NCBI RefSeq assembly: GCF_002858935.1
Contig: NZ_PJRT01000033.1
Span: 434,001-498,000 of the forward strand
DNA from: Pantoea endophytica
Lineage (GTDB): Bacteria; Pseudomonadota; Gammaproteobacteria; Enterobacterales; Enterobacteriaceae
DNA length: 64,000 bases
Reading direction: 5' to 3'
Below are positions 1 to 8,004 of this stretch, piece after piece. Within the stretch, counting starts at the first letter, position 1. The number at the start of each line of letters is the position of its first letter. The position numbers were made by a program, and so were the translations under genes. The notes beneath the pieces were generated by a model, which ran no database searches, was not told where the DNA came from, and worked only from the letters and a program-made list of their open reading frames with translations.

Positions 1-1
1 C

Positions 2-529
2 AAAATCACTTTCACCACGCTGAATGCTTACGGCAGCTTTATGTCACTCACCACCATCGTTTCTGGCTTCCGTCAGAAAACCGCATTAAGTCGTGGCGGC
101 CGCATTCTGTTTGTGGTGTTGATGGTGACGATTTCTTGTGTGATTGCGCTGATTAGCGAACCCGCTTTCCTGAAATCATTCACCCATTTCCTGCTGTTTT
201 TACTGGCCTTTTTTGTGCCGTGGAGCGCAATCAGCCTGACCGATTTCTACCTGATCACCAAAGGTAAAGTCGATGTACCGGCACTCTCCCAGCCCAACGG
301 ACGTTACGGTCGCTGGAACTGGGCGGGCATAATTGTCTACTTCTGCGGCGTGCTGGTACAGTTGCCGTTCATTGATAATCCACTGCATCACGGTTCGTTA
401 ACCTGGATTTTTGCCGGTAATGATGTGTCGTGGATTATTGGCTGGATTGTCACCGCACTGTTGTGGTTAGCCGCAAGAAAGGTCGATCGTCGAGGGACCT
501 TGTCGCACTCTGTTTACCCCAATCAGTGA
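2..529 (+). CDS. NCS1-family purine/cytosine permease, C-terminal part
   Basis: The reading frame is open from the left edge (first codon at base 2) and ends at 529, so only about 175 C-terminal residues are visible. It contains roughly four hydrophobic segments and the AYGSFMSL-type stretch near the start followed by SLTDFYL, a pattern I associate with the nucleobase:cation symporter-1 family (CodB/PuuP/FcyB relatives). It would be an inner-membrane importer of a purine, pyrimidine or related base. An internal ATG at 41 is probably not the real start because homology-like sequence continues upstream of it. The substrate cannot be told from this fragment. The following genes are on the opposite strand. 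Confidence 0.75.
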   Translation, partial: KITFTTLNAYGSFMSLTTIVSGFRQKTALSRGGRILFVVLMVTISCVIALISEPAFLKSFTHFLLFLLAFFVPWSAISLTDFYLITKGKVDVPALSQPNGRYGRWNWAGIIVYFCGVLVQLPFIDNPLHHGSLTWIFAGNDVSWIIGWIVTALLWLAARKVDRRGTLSHSVYPNQ

Positions 530-657
530 CATTGTCACGCATGTCATATTAATGAATCGCGCTCACAAGTGCTTGCAACTTTGAGCGCATTATCATTCAG
601 CCAGCCCACCGCTACACTTTAACTAACGAGAAATATAAGCAACTGTAAGGCGCACCT

Positions 658-673
658 GGTCGCCATTAATGGC
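658..673. repeat. degenerate REP-like palindrome (half unit)
   Basis: GGTCGCCAT-TA-ATGGC is one half of the palindromic element found at several intergenic sites in this window (for example 5006-5029 and 46728-46747). It lies in the 530-685 gap between the convergent permease and lactonase genes. The right arm is incomplete, so it is a decayed copy. Confidence 0.5.
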
Positions 674-685
674 AATCCTTAGGGA

Positions 686-1804
686 TTATTTGTAACTCAC
701 CACCGTCACCCAATTGGCGTCACCGCCGGCCGGTGCTTCGCCAACGCGCTTTAGCGCCCCGCTTTCTTGATCAATGGCATAGCTGCCGGTCACCGCACTC
801 TTTTCGCCGCTGGCAATCAACCAACGTCCGTCAGCGGTGATCGCGATGCCGCGCGGCTGTTTCTCGACTTGCCAGCTATCAATCAGCGTCAGTTTGCCGT
901 TTGCTTTGTTAATCCGATATCCGCTGATGGTGCTGCTGGTCCGCTCGCTGACATAGAGAAAACGGCCATCCGGCGTCAGACGAATATCGGCCGCCCAGAT
1001 GCGCGGCGTGGTGTCGCTGTAGCCCGGCGGTCGCTCTTTGCCGTGTTGCAGTTGATATTTTTCCGCTACCGCATTTGGCGTCTCCGCCACTTTCACCAGC
1101 TCACCGCTGGCTTCACGACGAAACTGCGTAATGATGCCGCCCATTTCACCGATGTTGTAGAGATAGCGATTATCCGGCGACAACACCGAATGGCGCGGTC
1201 CGTTTTCTGTCGCCGTTTTAACATAGCCGTTGCCTAACCCCGAAAGCTCGCCCTCGGCGCTCAGTTTCAATTGCAGCACGCGATCGGTGCCGAGATTGCC
1301 GACATAAGCCTGCTCGCCGCTCGCATCAACAATCACCGAGTGCGCGGCATGTCCGGTTTTGTAACTCCCGACCGGCGGCGCAATCAGCTTGCCGTCGCTA
1401 TTGAGTCGATAAACGTGCACCACATCGCCATCATAGGAAGCGCCTAGCAGAAAACGACCCTGCGGATCCGTGCTGATGTAGGGATAGCTGGCCGCAGCGG
1501 ATACGCTATTCAACGGGCTGAGATCGCCCGTTTTGCTGTCGATGTTCCAGCTCACCAGTTGCAGCGGTTTACTGCGAATCGCGGCGTACAGATGTTTATG
1601 ATCGGCGCTCAACGCCATCGGCATCACTTTGCCGCCGACCTGAGTGCGTCCTAATAGTTGCAATGCACCGGTTTGCTCATTCAGCGCGTAGCGCGCGATG
1701 GTGCCATCATCGGCTTCTGAAACGTAGACAAAAGTCTGTGCCAGCAACGGCGCGCTGGCGGCCAACGACGCTAATAGCGTTGCCGCGCGTAATAGGTTCT
1801 TCAT
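686..1804 (-). CDS. Exported lactonase-family seven-bladed beta-propeller protein
   Basis: The 372-residue protein starts with a typical Sec signal peptide (MKNLLRAATLLASLAASAPLLAQ) and then shows repeating propeller strands such as FVYVSEADDGTIARY, HLYAAIRS, FLLGASYDGDVVHVYRL, YLYNIGEMGG and FLYVSERTSSTISGY. This is the 6-phosphogluconolactonase/YbhE-like fold (lactonase family), but the export signal argues for a periplasmic, non-phosphorylated lactone substrate. It begins 10 bases after the stop of the glucarate-dehydratase-like gene with a good ribosome site (AAGGAAGC), so it is the last gene of that operon. A natural inference is hydrolysis of aldaro- or aldonolactones before uptake. Activity is inferred from family and context only. 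Confidence 0.8.
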   Translation of the reverse strand: MKNLLRAATLLASLAASAPLLAQTFVYVSEADDGTIARYALNEQTGALQLLGRTQVGGKVMPMALSADHKHLYAAIRSKPLQLVSWNIDSKTGDLSPLNSVSAAASYPYISTDPQGRFLLGASYDGDVVHVYRLNSDGKLIAPPVGSYKTGHAAHSVIVDASGEQAYVGNLGTDRVLQLKLSAEGELSGLGNGYVKTATENGPRHSVLSPDNRYLYNIGEMGGIITQFRREASGELVKVAETPNAVAEKYQLQHGKERPPGYSDTTPRIWAADIRLTPDGRFLYVSERTSSTISGYRINKANGKLTLIDSWQVEKQPRGIAITADGRWLIASGEKSAVTGSYAIDQESGALKRVGEAPAGGDANWVTVVSYK

Positions 1805-1813
1805 GCTGCTTCC

Positions 1814-3157
1814 TTAGCGTACCAATGACGGACGTTTGGCGTCATAGCGCCAGTTATCGATCAAAAACTGCATCCCCAGCGCATCGTTGCGATTTTTATC
1901 CGGCAGCGCGTTATATAGCGCATGCGCCTGTTCGATGCGATCCATATCCAGCTCGATGCCCAATCCCGGCCCCGGCGGTAACTCCAGATAACCATCGCGG
2001 ATTTGCGGCGGTTGACATGTAAGCTGCTGACCATCCTGCCAAATCCAGTGCGTATCAAAGGCGGTTTGACGATCGCCAGGCGCGGCGGCCCCCAGGTGCG
2101 CCACCATCGCCAGCGAAATATCAAAATGGTTATTGGAGTGGCAGCCGGTTGTCAGCCCCCATTCGTTGCACAGCTGCGCCACCACGTTGGCGTTACGCAT
2201 CGTCCAGAAGTGCGGATCGGCGAGCGGAATATCAATGGCATTCAGTTGCAGCGCATGGTGCAGCTGGCGCCAGTCGTTGCCGATCATATTAGTCGCGACC
2301 GGCACGCCGGTGGCGCGGCGAAACTCGGCCAGCGTTTCCCGGCCGGAATAGCCTTGTTCAGCGCCACAAGGATCTTCCAGATACGGCACCTTTCCCGCCA
2401 GCTGCTTGCCAAAGCGAATCGCCTCATCCAGCGACCAGCTGGCGTTAGGATCGACGGTGACGCGTGCTTCAGGGAAGCGCGACAGTAGCGCTTCCACCGT
2501 TGCCACTTCCACTTCGCCTGCCTGCACGCCGCCTTTGAGCTTGAAGTCGCGGAAGCCATATTGCTCAACTGCCGCTTCGGCCAGTCGCACCACGGCATCG
2601 CTGTCCATCGCCGCTTCATGACGCAGACGGAACCAGCCTTCTTGCTCATGCTCCCCTGATCGATAGTGCATATTGGTGCGCTTGCGATCGGCGATGTAGA
2701 ACAAATAGCCCAGCACCGGAATGCGATCGCGCTGTTTACCGCTGGCAAGCAGGTCCGCTACCGGCAGGTTAAACAGCTTGCCTTGCAGGTCCAGCAGCGC
2801 CGCTTCAATGGCGGCGGCGGCGTTATAAAACTTCTCCGGATTCATCTGCGGGATATGAATGTCGTTGGTGTGAGAGGTTTGTTGCTGACGTGCCTCGCTG
2901 CTGAACAGCTGGCTGAGTGTCGCGTTGAGACGCAGCAGCGAACTGCCTTCTATCAGCGGGCGAAACTGTTCCAGCAGCTGCAAGGTGGATGCATGACACG
3001 GCGTTTCGCCTACGCCGGTATGTCCGGCGGAATCGGTCAGTATCACGATGATGCGCGTGAAGTAGCAGTTATGGGCGCCGCCAATGTTCAATAACATGCT
3101 GTCGTAACCGGCAACCGGCACGATGCGCATCGATTTAATGACTGGACTGTCTGACAT
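1814..3157 (-). CDS. Glucarate dehydratase-like enolase-superfamily protein (GudD/GudX type)
   Basis: The 447 residues align over their whole length by eye with E. coli GudD and GudX (446 residues). Visible enolase-superfamily features are the catalytic FKLKGG lysine pair, the VDPNASW metal ligand, EDPCGAEQG, and the SNNHFD histidine/asparagine motif, then DTHWIWQ and the KRP..VR tail. GudD dehydrates D-glucarate or L-idarate to 5-keto-4-deoxy-glucarate. The wording MLLNIGGAHN and the C-terminal half are closer to GudX. The N-terminal loop, normally GE(I/A)PGG, reads GETPCH here, and residues 60-110 are quite divergent, so substrate or activity may differ. It overlaps the upstream MFS gene by 23 bases and lies in the same operon. 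Confidence 0.85.
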   Translation of the reverse strand: MSDSPVIKSMRIVPVAGYDSMLLNIGGAHNCYFTRIIVILTDSAGHTGVGETPCHASTLQLLEQFRPLIEGSSLLRLNATLSQLFSSEARQQQTSHTNDIHIPQMNPEKFYNAAAAIEAALLDLQGKLFNLPVADLLASGKQRDRIPVLGYLFYIADRKRTNMHYRSGEHEQEGWFRLRHEAAMDSDAVVRLAEAAVEQYGFRDFKLKGGVQAGEVEVATVEALLSRFPEARVTVDPNASWSLDEAIRFGKQLAGKVPYLEDPCGAEQGYSGRETLAEFRRATGVPVATNMIGNDWRQLHHALQLNAIDIPLADPHFWTMRNANVVAQLCNEWGLTTGCHSNNHFDISLAMVAHLGAAAPGDRQTAFDTHWIWQDGQQLTCQPPQIRDGYLELPPGPGLGIELDMDRIEQAHALYNALPDKNRNDALGMQFLIDNWRYDAKRPSLVR

Positions 3158-4487
3158 GGTTTCTCTCCGTGTGACCGAAAGCGGGTGGTACAGGTTTGCG
3201 ACGCAGCAGCAAATAGAGTCCGGTAACCACGGACACGCTGGTTAGCGCGTAAAGTCCGCCGGTGGTGCTGCCGGTGTGCATTTCGAGGTAGCCGAATACC
3301 GTGGGCGCAAAGAAGCCGCCGAGATTGCCAATCGAGTTGATTAGCGCAATGCCGGGCGCGGCAATCGAGGCGGGTAATTCACTTTGCGGCATCGGCCAGA
3401 AGAACGCCGCGCTCACTTTGGAGCCGATGCAGGCCACAATCATCGCCACAAAGCCAAACCACGGCGTTCCCAGCGTGGCCATAAAGGTGCCGCATGCGGC
3501 GATCAGCATGGCGATGCCGAGCCCTTTATCCAGTTTATCGCGATAGCGGTCGGTGGCTTTGCCGAGCAGAAACAGCGCGACGATAGCAAACAGCCACGGC
3601 ACGGCGGTCAGCAATCCGGTTTCAAAGCTGTTGAACCCCTGAATACGCTGAATGATTTGCGGCAGCCAGAACACTAACGTGTAGCCGGTCATGGTCATGG
3701 TGAAGAAGATCAGGCAGTAAGACAAAAGGCTGCGATCGCTGATCAAGCCCCAGCGGCCGTGTTTCACCGCGTGCTCTTCGCGCGCATCATCTTCCAGCGC
3801 TAGCTGCTGCGCCAGCGCCTGTTTCTCGGCATCGCTCAACCATTTCGCGCCTTGCGGTTTGGATACCAGCACAAAGGCGGCCAGCAAGCCGATCACCATT
3901 GATCCGCCGCCTTCCATAAACATCACCCATTTCCAGCCCGCGATGCCGCCAACATCATGCATCATCAGAATGGCACCGGTGAGCGGACCGGAGAACAGAA
4001 AAGCGCTGGCGGTAGCGCTTAACACCATCGCGGTGGCGCGTCCGCGCCACGCATTCGGCACCCATTGACGAAAATAGAACAGCACGCCAGGGAAGAAGCC
4101 GGCTTCCGCCACGCCGAGCAGGAAACGCAGCAGATAGAAATGCAGCGGCGTACTCACAAAACCGGTAAGCACCACCACCATGCCCCACGTAATCATGATG
4201 CGCGTCAGCCACACGCGTGCGCCGAGTTTCTTCAGCATCATGTTGCTCGGCACTTCAAACAGCGCATAGCCGATAAAGAACAGCCCCGCGCCTAAGCCGA
4301 AGGCGGCCGCACTAATGCCCGCATCCGTTTGCAGTTCGGCTTTTACGAAGCCGATGTTTGCCCGGTCAATTTGGTTCACAATTAACATCAGCGCCAGCAT
4401 CGGAATGATGCGGCGGAAGAACTTGCCGATAGCCGAGGCGATATGCGCGTCATGATCGGGCGATAATACGTATTGTTGTTGTGTCAT
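3135..4487 (-). CDS. MFS anion:cation symporter, hexarate (GudP/GarP-like) porter
   Basis: This 450-residue polytopic protein has the anion:cation symporter signature early on (NQIDRANIGF, then FGLGAGLFFIGYALFEVPSNMMLKKLGARVW) and the AEAGFFPGVLFYFRQW segment typical of GudP, GarP, tartrate and phthalate transporters. It is the first gene of the operon with the glucarate-dehydratase-like enzyme and the exported lactonase, which makes a sugar diacid the best guess for its substrate. Translation coupling to the next gene is suggested by the 23-base overlap. Start chosen at 4487 because it is preceded by CAGGTGACGC and gives a normal N-terminus for the family. Confidence 0.85.
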   Translation of the reverse strand: MTQQQYVLSPDHDAHIASAIGKFFRRIIPMLALMLIVNQIDRANIGFVKAELQTDAGISAAAFGLGAGLFFIGYALFEVPSNMMLKKLGARVWLTRIMITWGMVVVLTGFVSTPLHFYLLRFLLGVAEAGFFPGVLFYFRQWVPNAWRGRATAMVLSATASAFLFSGPLTGAILMMHDVGGIAGWKWVMFMEGGGSMVIGLLAAFVLVSKPQGAKWLSDAEKQALAQQLALEDDAREEHAVKHGRWGLISDRSLLSYCLIFFTMTMTGYTLVFWLPQIIQRIQGFNSFETGLLTAVPWLFAIVALFLLGKATDRYRDKLDKGLGIAMLIAACGTFMATLGTPWFGFVAMIVACIGSKVSAAFFWPMPQSELPASIAAPGIALINSIGNLGGFFAPTVFGYLEMHTGSTTGGLYALTSVSVVTGLYLLLRRKPVPPAFGHTERNHVRQSSH

Positions 4488-5213
4488 GCGTCACCTGTAG
4501 GGAGAAAAGCATCGCTATAGGTATACGCAGCAGAGTGTGGCCAGGTGTATGTGGCATTGCCCGAGACCGCTTAGGCAAATGCCCTATGATTGTTAAAATT
4601 CATGGTGTTATATTAATTCGCGTCGAAAAGTTTACGCTTGGTTTGTGCGCTGGCTCACGACGGGCCCCGTGCCTGAGCATACCTCACATTAAACTGAGCG
4701 ACTTTCGTTCGCCATAGGCTCAGATTGTTTCAGTTTTGCCGTGCGGCGACCGAGCAAAGGGCGCCTGGCCGCGCCCTCTGCACTCCCGGGCCTTGCGCCA
4801 GCCCAATCCGCCGCTGCGCGGTACCTTCACTCATTCACGATTCCTGACGGACCGGCGCCGATTCGCTCCTGCTCAGCGCCGCCTCTCGCCGCATCCATGC
4901 GGCTCGCCCTGGAATCCCTCATTCGTTCAGCGGTTTGGGATGTCGCCTCAACACCCGCGCTGCTGCATCAATGCATTAATTTGACTCACCATCGCTATAA
5001 ATCCCGTAGGGTCACCATTTATGGTGACCTGGTACACAAATGGCCCAGGTTCCATAAAGTGCTTTCTCATAAGTTGTTGTTTGAAGACATTCGGGTAGTT
5101 ACAGCTATGAAAACTAAGATAATGTAGATAATTAATTTACCTGAAGGACAAATCCTCCCGATAAAGCAAGTAACTTCAAAAGTTACATATTGAAAATTCA
5201 TGCAAGGATGAGG
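4488..5213. other. Gene-poor 0.7-kb gap with a GC-rich block of unknown nature
   Basis: No convincing gene lies here. The right part (about 5030-5213) is AT-rich. The block from about 4735 to 4960 is strongly GC-rich and has short open frames on the plus strand (for example 4741-5127), but these are proline- and arginine-rich, have no ribosome site and resemble no family I know. A REP-like palindrome sits at 5006-5029. A GTAACT/AGTTAC hairpin near 5170-5186 could weakly end transcription of the HTH gene at 5214. The block may be a remnant of a mobile element or an untranslated structure; I cannot decide. Confidence 0.4.
5006..5029. repeat. REP-like palindrome, GTAGGGTCACC type
   Basis: After a GTAG head the sequence GGTCACCAT-TT-ATGGTGACC forms a perfect 9-base-pair stem with a 2-base loop. 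Related units, with compensating changes in the stem, occur at 17785-17806, 35450-35498 and 46728-46747. Confidence 0.7.
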
Positions 5214-5465
5214 TCAACCCTCATCAAATAAAGTGTCCAGGTCTTCTAGTTGTGGAAATGAGAAATCAATGGCTGAAAGTTTCAATCCCAGTGACGTCAA
5301 ATAAAGAGTAAATGCTTTCAACGATCCCGCGTAATGGCCATTTTCAATCTGTGAAATAACCGTGCGATGAATGCCTGCACGCGTCGCAGCGTCGGCTTGA
5401 GTCCAACGGTTAGCCTTGCGCCTTTCCTGACATTTAGCGCCTATTGCTTGCAAACCAGGCAACAT
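5214..5465 (-). CDS. Small XRE/HipB-like helix-turn-helix regulator (orphan antitoxin type)
   Basis: The 83-residue protein (from MLPGLQAIG) carries a complete XRE helix-turn-helix: RRKANRWTQADAATRAGIHRTVISQIENG, followed by a short tail. A TTG at 5495 in the same frame would add 10 residues, but the ATG at 5465 has a proper AGAGG ribosome site and is preferred. It resembles HipB and other antidotes of type II toxin-antitoxin pairs, yet no hipA or other toxin gene follows; downstream is the gene-poor gap. The promoter carries a perfect 11-base inverted repeat (5483-5527), so it very likely represses itself. Its flanks are AT-rich compared with neighbours, consistent with acquired DNA. Confidence 0.75.
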   Translation of the reverse strand: MLPGLQAIGAKCQERRKANRWTQADAATRAGIHRTVISQIENGHYAGSLKAFTLYLTSLGLKLSAIDFSFPQLEDLDTLFDEG

Positions 5466-5482
5466 AAAACCTCTATTGTTGG

Positions 5483-5527
5483 TATATGATAACAATGTCT
5501 ATATTTTTACCAAAATGTTATCATATA
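5483..5527. promoter_or_regulatory. Inverted-repeat operator upstream of the HTH gene
   Basis: TATATGATAAC at 5483-5493 and its exact reverse complement GTTATCATATA at 5517-5527 are separated by 23 bases of AT-rich sequence just upstream of the start at 5465. Two arms 34 bases apart centre to centre, flanking the likely promoter, are typical of autoregulated HTH antitoxins. The regulator binding here is inferred. Confidence 0.65.
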
Positions 5528-5612
5528 GCAACACTTAAGTTCTGCACAGGCGGCCTTAATGCCTTTTCCTCGTCTACACTTGCCTCACGTGGAAACGCTA
5601 ATAGAGGTAAAA

Positions 5613-6641
5613 ATGTCGCAATCTACTCAACGTAATCAAGCTTGGCTATTAGCCTCACGCCCGCATGGCGAACCGGTAAAAGAGAATTTCCGCCTGGTGG
5701 AGCAGCCCATTCCTGACGTGAAGGACGGCCAAATCCTGCTGCGCACGCTCTATTTGTCGCTCGACCCCTATATGCGCGGGCGCATGGATGACAGCAAATC
5801 TTATGCTGCACCTGCTGAACTCGACCAACCGATGGTTGGCGGCACGGTGAGCGAAGTGGTGGAATCTAAACACGCGGATTTCCAGCAAGGCGATGTGGTC
5901 CTCGCGCAAAGCGGCTGGCAAAGCTATGCGGTTTCGGACGGAAACGGCGTGGCGAAATTGGGCGATCTGCCCCATCCTTCCTGGGCGCTGGGCATTCTCG
6001 GTATGCCGGGCTTTACGGCCTATATGGGCTTGATGGATATCGGCCAGCCAAAACAGGGTGAAACCCTGGTGGTCGCGGCGGCTACCGGCCCGGTCGGTGC
6101 AACGGTGGGTCAGCTTGGGAAACTCCAAGGCTGCCATGTCGTCGGCGTTGCGGGGGGTGAAGAGAAGTGTCGTTATGCGATTGAGAAGCTCGGTTTCTCC
6201 GCCTGTATCGATCACCATCGTGACGACTTTGCGGAACAACTGGCGGCTGCCTGCCCAGACGGCATTGATATCTACTTCGAAAACGTTGGCGGCAAAGTGT
6301 TTGATGCCGTATTCCCGTTGCTGAACACCGCGGCGCGCGTGCCGGTGTGTGGCCTGGTTTCTGGTTACAGCAGCCGCGAATTACCGCCGGGACCGGATCG
6401 CACCCCGCAAATCATGGGCGGCATTCTTAAACGTCGTATTCGCATGCAGGGCTTTATCATCTTCCAGGATTACGGCGATCGTTATCCTGAATTCCTCAAA
6501 GCGATGACGCCGCTGGTGGAGCAGCAAAAAATCCACTACCGCGAGCACATGATCGACGGGCTGGAAAATGCCCCGCAGGCGTTTTTCGATATGCTGAAAG
6601 GCAAAAACTTCGGTAAAACCGTGGTGAAAGTCGCGCAGTAA
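5613..6641 (+). CDS. curA: NADPH-dependent curcumin/enal reductase-like MDR protein
   Basis: The protein (342 residues from MSQSTQRNQAWLL) matches E. coli CurA (YncB) almost throughout: NFRLVEQPIPDVKDGQILLRTLYLSLDPYMRGRM, the GMPGFTAYMGLMDIGQPKQGETLVVAAATGPVGATVGQ cofactor region and GIDIYFENVGGKVFDAVFPLLN. CurA is a zinc-independent medium-chain reductase that uses NADPH to reduce alpha,beta-unsaturated carbonyls, including curcumin, in the cytoplasm. The frame is open upstream to 5559, but the ATG at 5613 has the ribosome site AGAGGTAAAA and gives the family length. It appears monocistronic, with about 110 bases before the next gene. Confidence 0.9.
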   Translation: MSQSTQRNQAWLLASRPHGEPVKENFRLVEQPIPDVKDGQILLRTLYLSLDPYMRGRMDDSKSYAAPAELDQPMVGGTVSEVVESKHADFQQGDVVLAQSGWQSYAVSDGNGVAKLGDLPHPSWALGILGMPGFTAYMGLMDIGQPKQGETLVVAAATGPVGATVGQLGKLQGCHVVGVAGGEEKCRYAIEKLGFSACIDHHRDDFAEQLAAACPDGIDIYFENVGGKVFDAVFPLLNTAARVPVCGLVSGYSSRELPPGPDRTPQIMGGILKRRIRMQGFIIFQDYGDRYPEFLKAMTPLVEQQKIHYREHMIDGLENAPQAFFDMLKGKNFGKTVVKVAQ

Positions 6642-6750
6642 GCCGTTGTGTTAACGCTATTTTTCACTTTGCATAGCCGCAATTGAGATATGGCGCGCGC
6701 TGAGCGCATGAGAAGATATTTTCCCTACATCGTCATTATCGGGAGTTCTC

Positions 6751-8004
6751 ATGTCGCTCAGCCAAACCCACATCCTGAAGGTCAATTCCCAACAGCCTGA
6801 AGCACCCGTTCCCTTACCTGCTGAACCGGCGCATATCATTCGTGATGATGCCGAAGCCATTGAGATTGCTCAACCTCTGGCCTCAGAGTTTGCGCGTGAC
6901 GCCGCACTGCGCGACCGCGAAGGCATCTTGCCGCTTAACGAATTGGATGCGTTCTCACAAAGTGGCTTGTGGGCGATGGCGATCCCTAAAATCTATGGCG
7001 GCGCGGGCGTATCCTGGGTGACGGTGGCGAAAGTCATCGCCATCATTTCGGCGGCAGATTCCGCGCTCGGTCAGCTACCGCAGAACCATTTAGCCGGCGT
7101 GGCGCATCTGGTGGCGGATGGCAGCGAGGCGCAGAAACAAGAACTACTGGGCGAAGTGCTGGCTGGCTTGCGCTGGGGCAACGCTTTCTCCGAGAAGAAT
7201 TCGCGCACCGTCGCCGATTTCCAGACGCGTTTTCAGCGTGAAGGTGATGACGTGGTGATCAACGGCGAGAAATTCTACGCCACCGGCGCACTGCTGGCGC
7301 ATCGAATTCACGCAGTGGCGCTCGACGATCAGGATCGCGCGCATCTGATTGTGCTGGATCGCAACACGCCGGGCGTGACCATCATTAACAATTGGTCGAG
7401 CTTTGGTCAGCGCACCACGGCATCGGGCACCGTGCTGCTGGAGAACGTGCGCGCCCCGCTATCCCGCGTGATCCCGGCTTATCAGGCGTTTGAACGCCCG
7501 ACTGCCGCCGGTCCGATTTCGCAGATTATTCAGGCGGCGGTGGATGTGGGCATTGCTCGCGGCACTGTTGAAGACACGCTGCATTTTGTGCGCGAGCGGT
7601 CACGTCCGTGGATTGATAGCGGCCAGGAGCGCGCATCCGATGATCACTTTACGCTGGCGGCAGTCGGGGATTTGAAAATTCGCCTGCACGCCGCTGAAGC
7701 CTTACTGTGGCGCGCTGGCGAAGCGATTGATCTGGCGCTGCAGCAACCCGATGAAAGCACGGTTGCAGCAGCAACGGTTGCTACCGCTGAAGCCAAAGTG
7801 TTAACCACCGAAATCGCTATTCTGGCAGGCAACAAGCTGTTTGAACTGGCGGGTACGCGCTCAACGCTGCAGGAGTTCAACCTCGATCGCCATTGGCGCA
7901 ATGCGCGCACCCACACCTTGCACGATCCGGTGCGCTGGAAGTATTACCACGTTGGCAATTATTACCTCAATGGCACCCCGCCGCCGCGCCATGCCTGGAA
8001 TTAA
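6751..8004 (+). CDS. sfnB: SfnB-family acyl-CoA-dehydrogenase-like sulfur-acquisition oxidoreductase
   Basis: The 417-residue protein has the acyl-CoA dehydrogenase fold: N-terminal helical domain with REGILPLNELDAFSQSGLWAM and IPKIYGGAGVSWVT, central WGNAFSEKNSRT..F and VINGEKFYATGA beta domain, and a C-terminal flavin domain with LAGNKLFELAGTRSTLQEFNLDRHWRNARTHTLHDPVRWKY. That ending is typical of the SfnB/DszC-like group, flavin-dependent enzymes expressed under sulfur starvation. The gene converges with, and overlaps by 4 bases, a flavin monooxygenase of the DmoA/NtaA/DszA group, which supports a role in releasing sulfur from organic compounds such as sulfones. The exact substrate is unknown. 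Confidence 0.85.
   Translation: MSLSQTHILKVNSQQPEAPVPLPAEPAHIIRDDAEAIEIAQPLASEFARDAALRDREGILPLNELDAFSQSGLWAMAIPKIYGGAGVSWVTVAKVIAIISAADSALGQLPQNHLAGVAHLVADGSEAQKQELLGEVLAGLRWGNAFSEKNSRTVADFQTRFQREGDDVVINGEKFYATGALLAHRIHAVALDDQDRAHLIVLDRNTPGVTIINNWSSFGQRTTASGTVLLENVRAPLSRVIPAYQAFERPTAAGPISQIIQAAVDVGIARGTVEDTLHFVRERSRPWIDSGQERASDDHFTLAAVGDLKIRLHAAEALLWRAGEAIDLALQQPDESTVAAATVATAEAKVLTTEIAILAGNKLFELAGTRSTLQEFNLDRHWRNARTHTLHDPVRWKYYHVGNYYLNGTPPPRHAWN

Noticed and set aside
4741-5127. 128-codon plus-strand frame in the gene-poor gap
   Set aside because: No ribosome site, very biased composition in its first half and AT-rich in its second, crossing a REP-like palindrome; not credible as a gene.
5655-6239. 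194-codon frame opposite curA
   Set aside because: Fully antisense to curA, with no start signal or recognisable motif.
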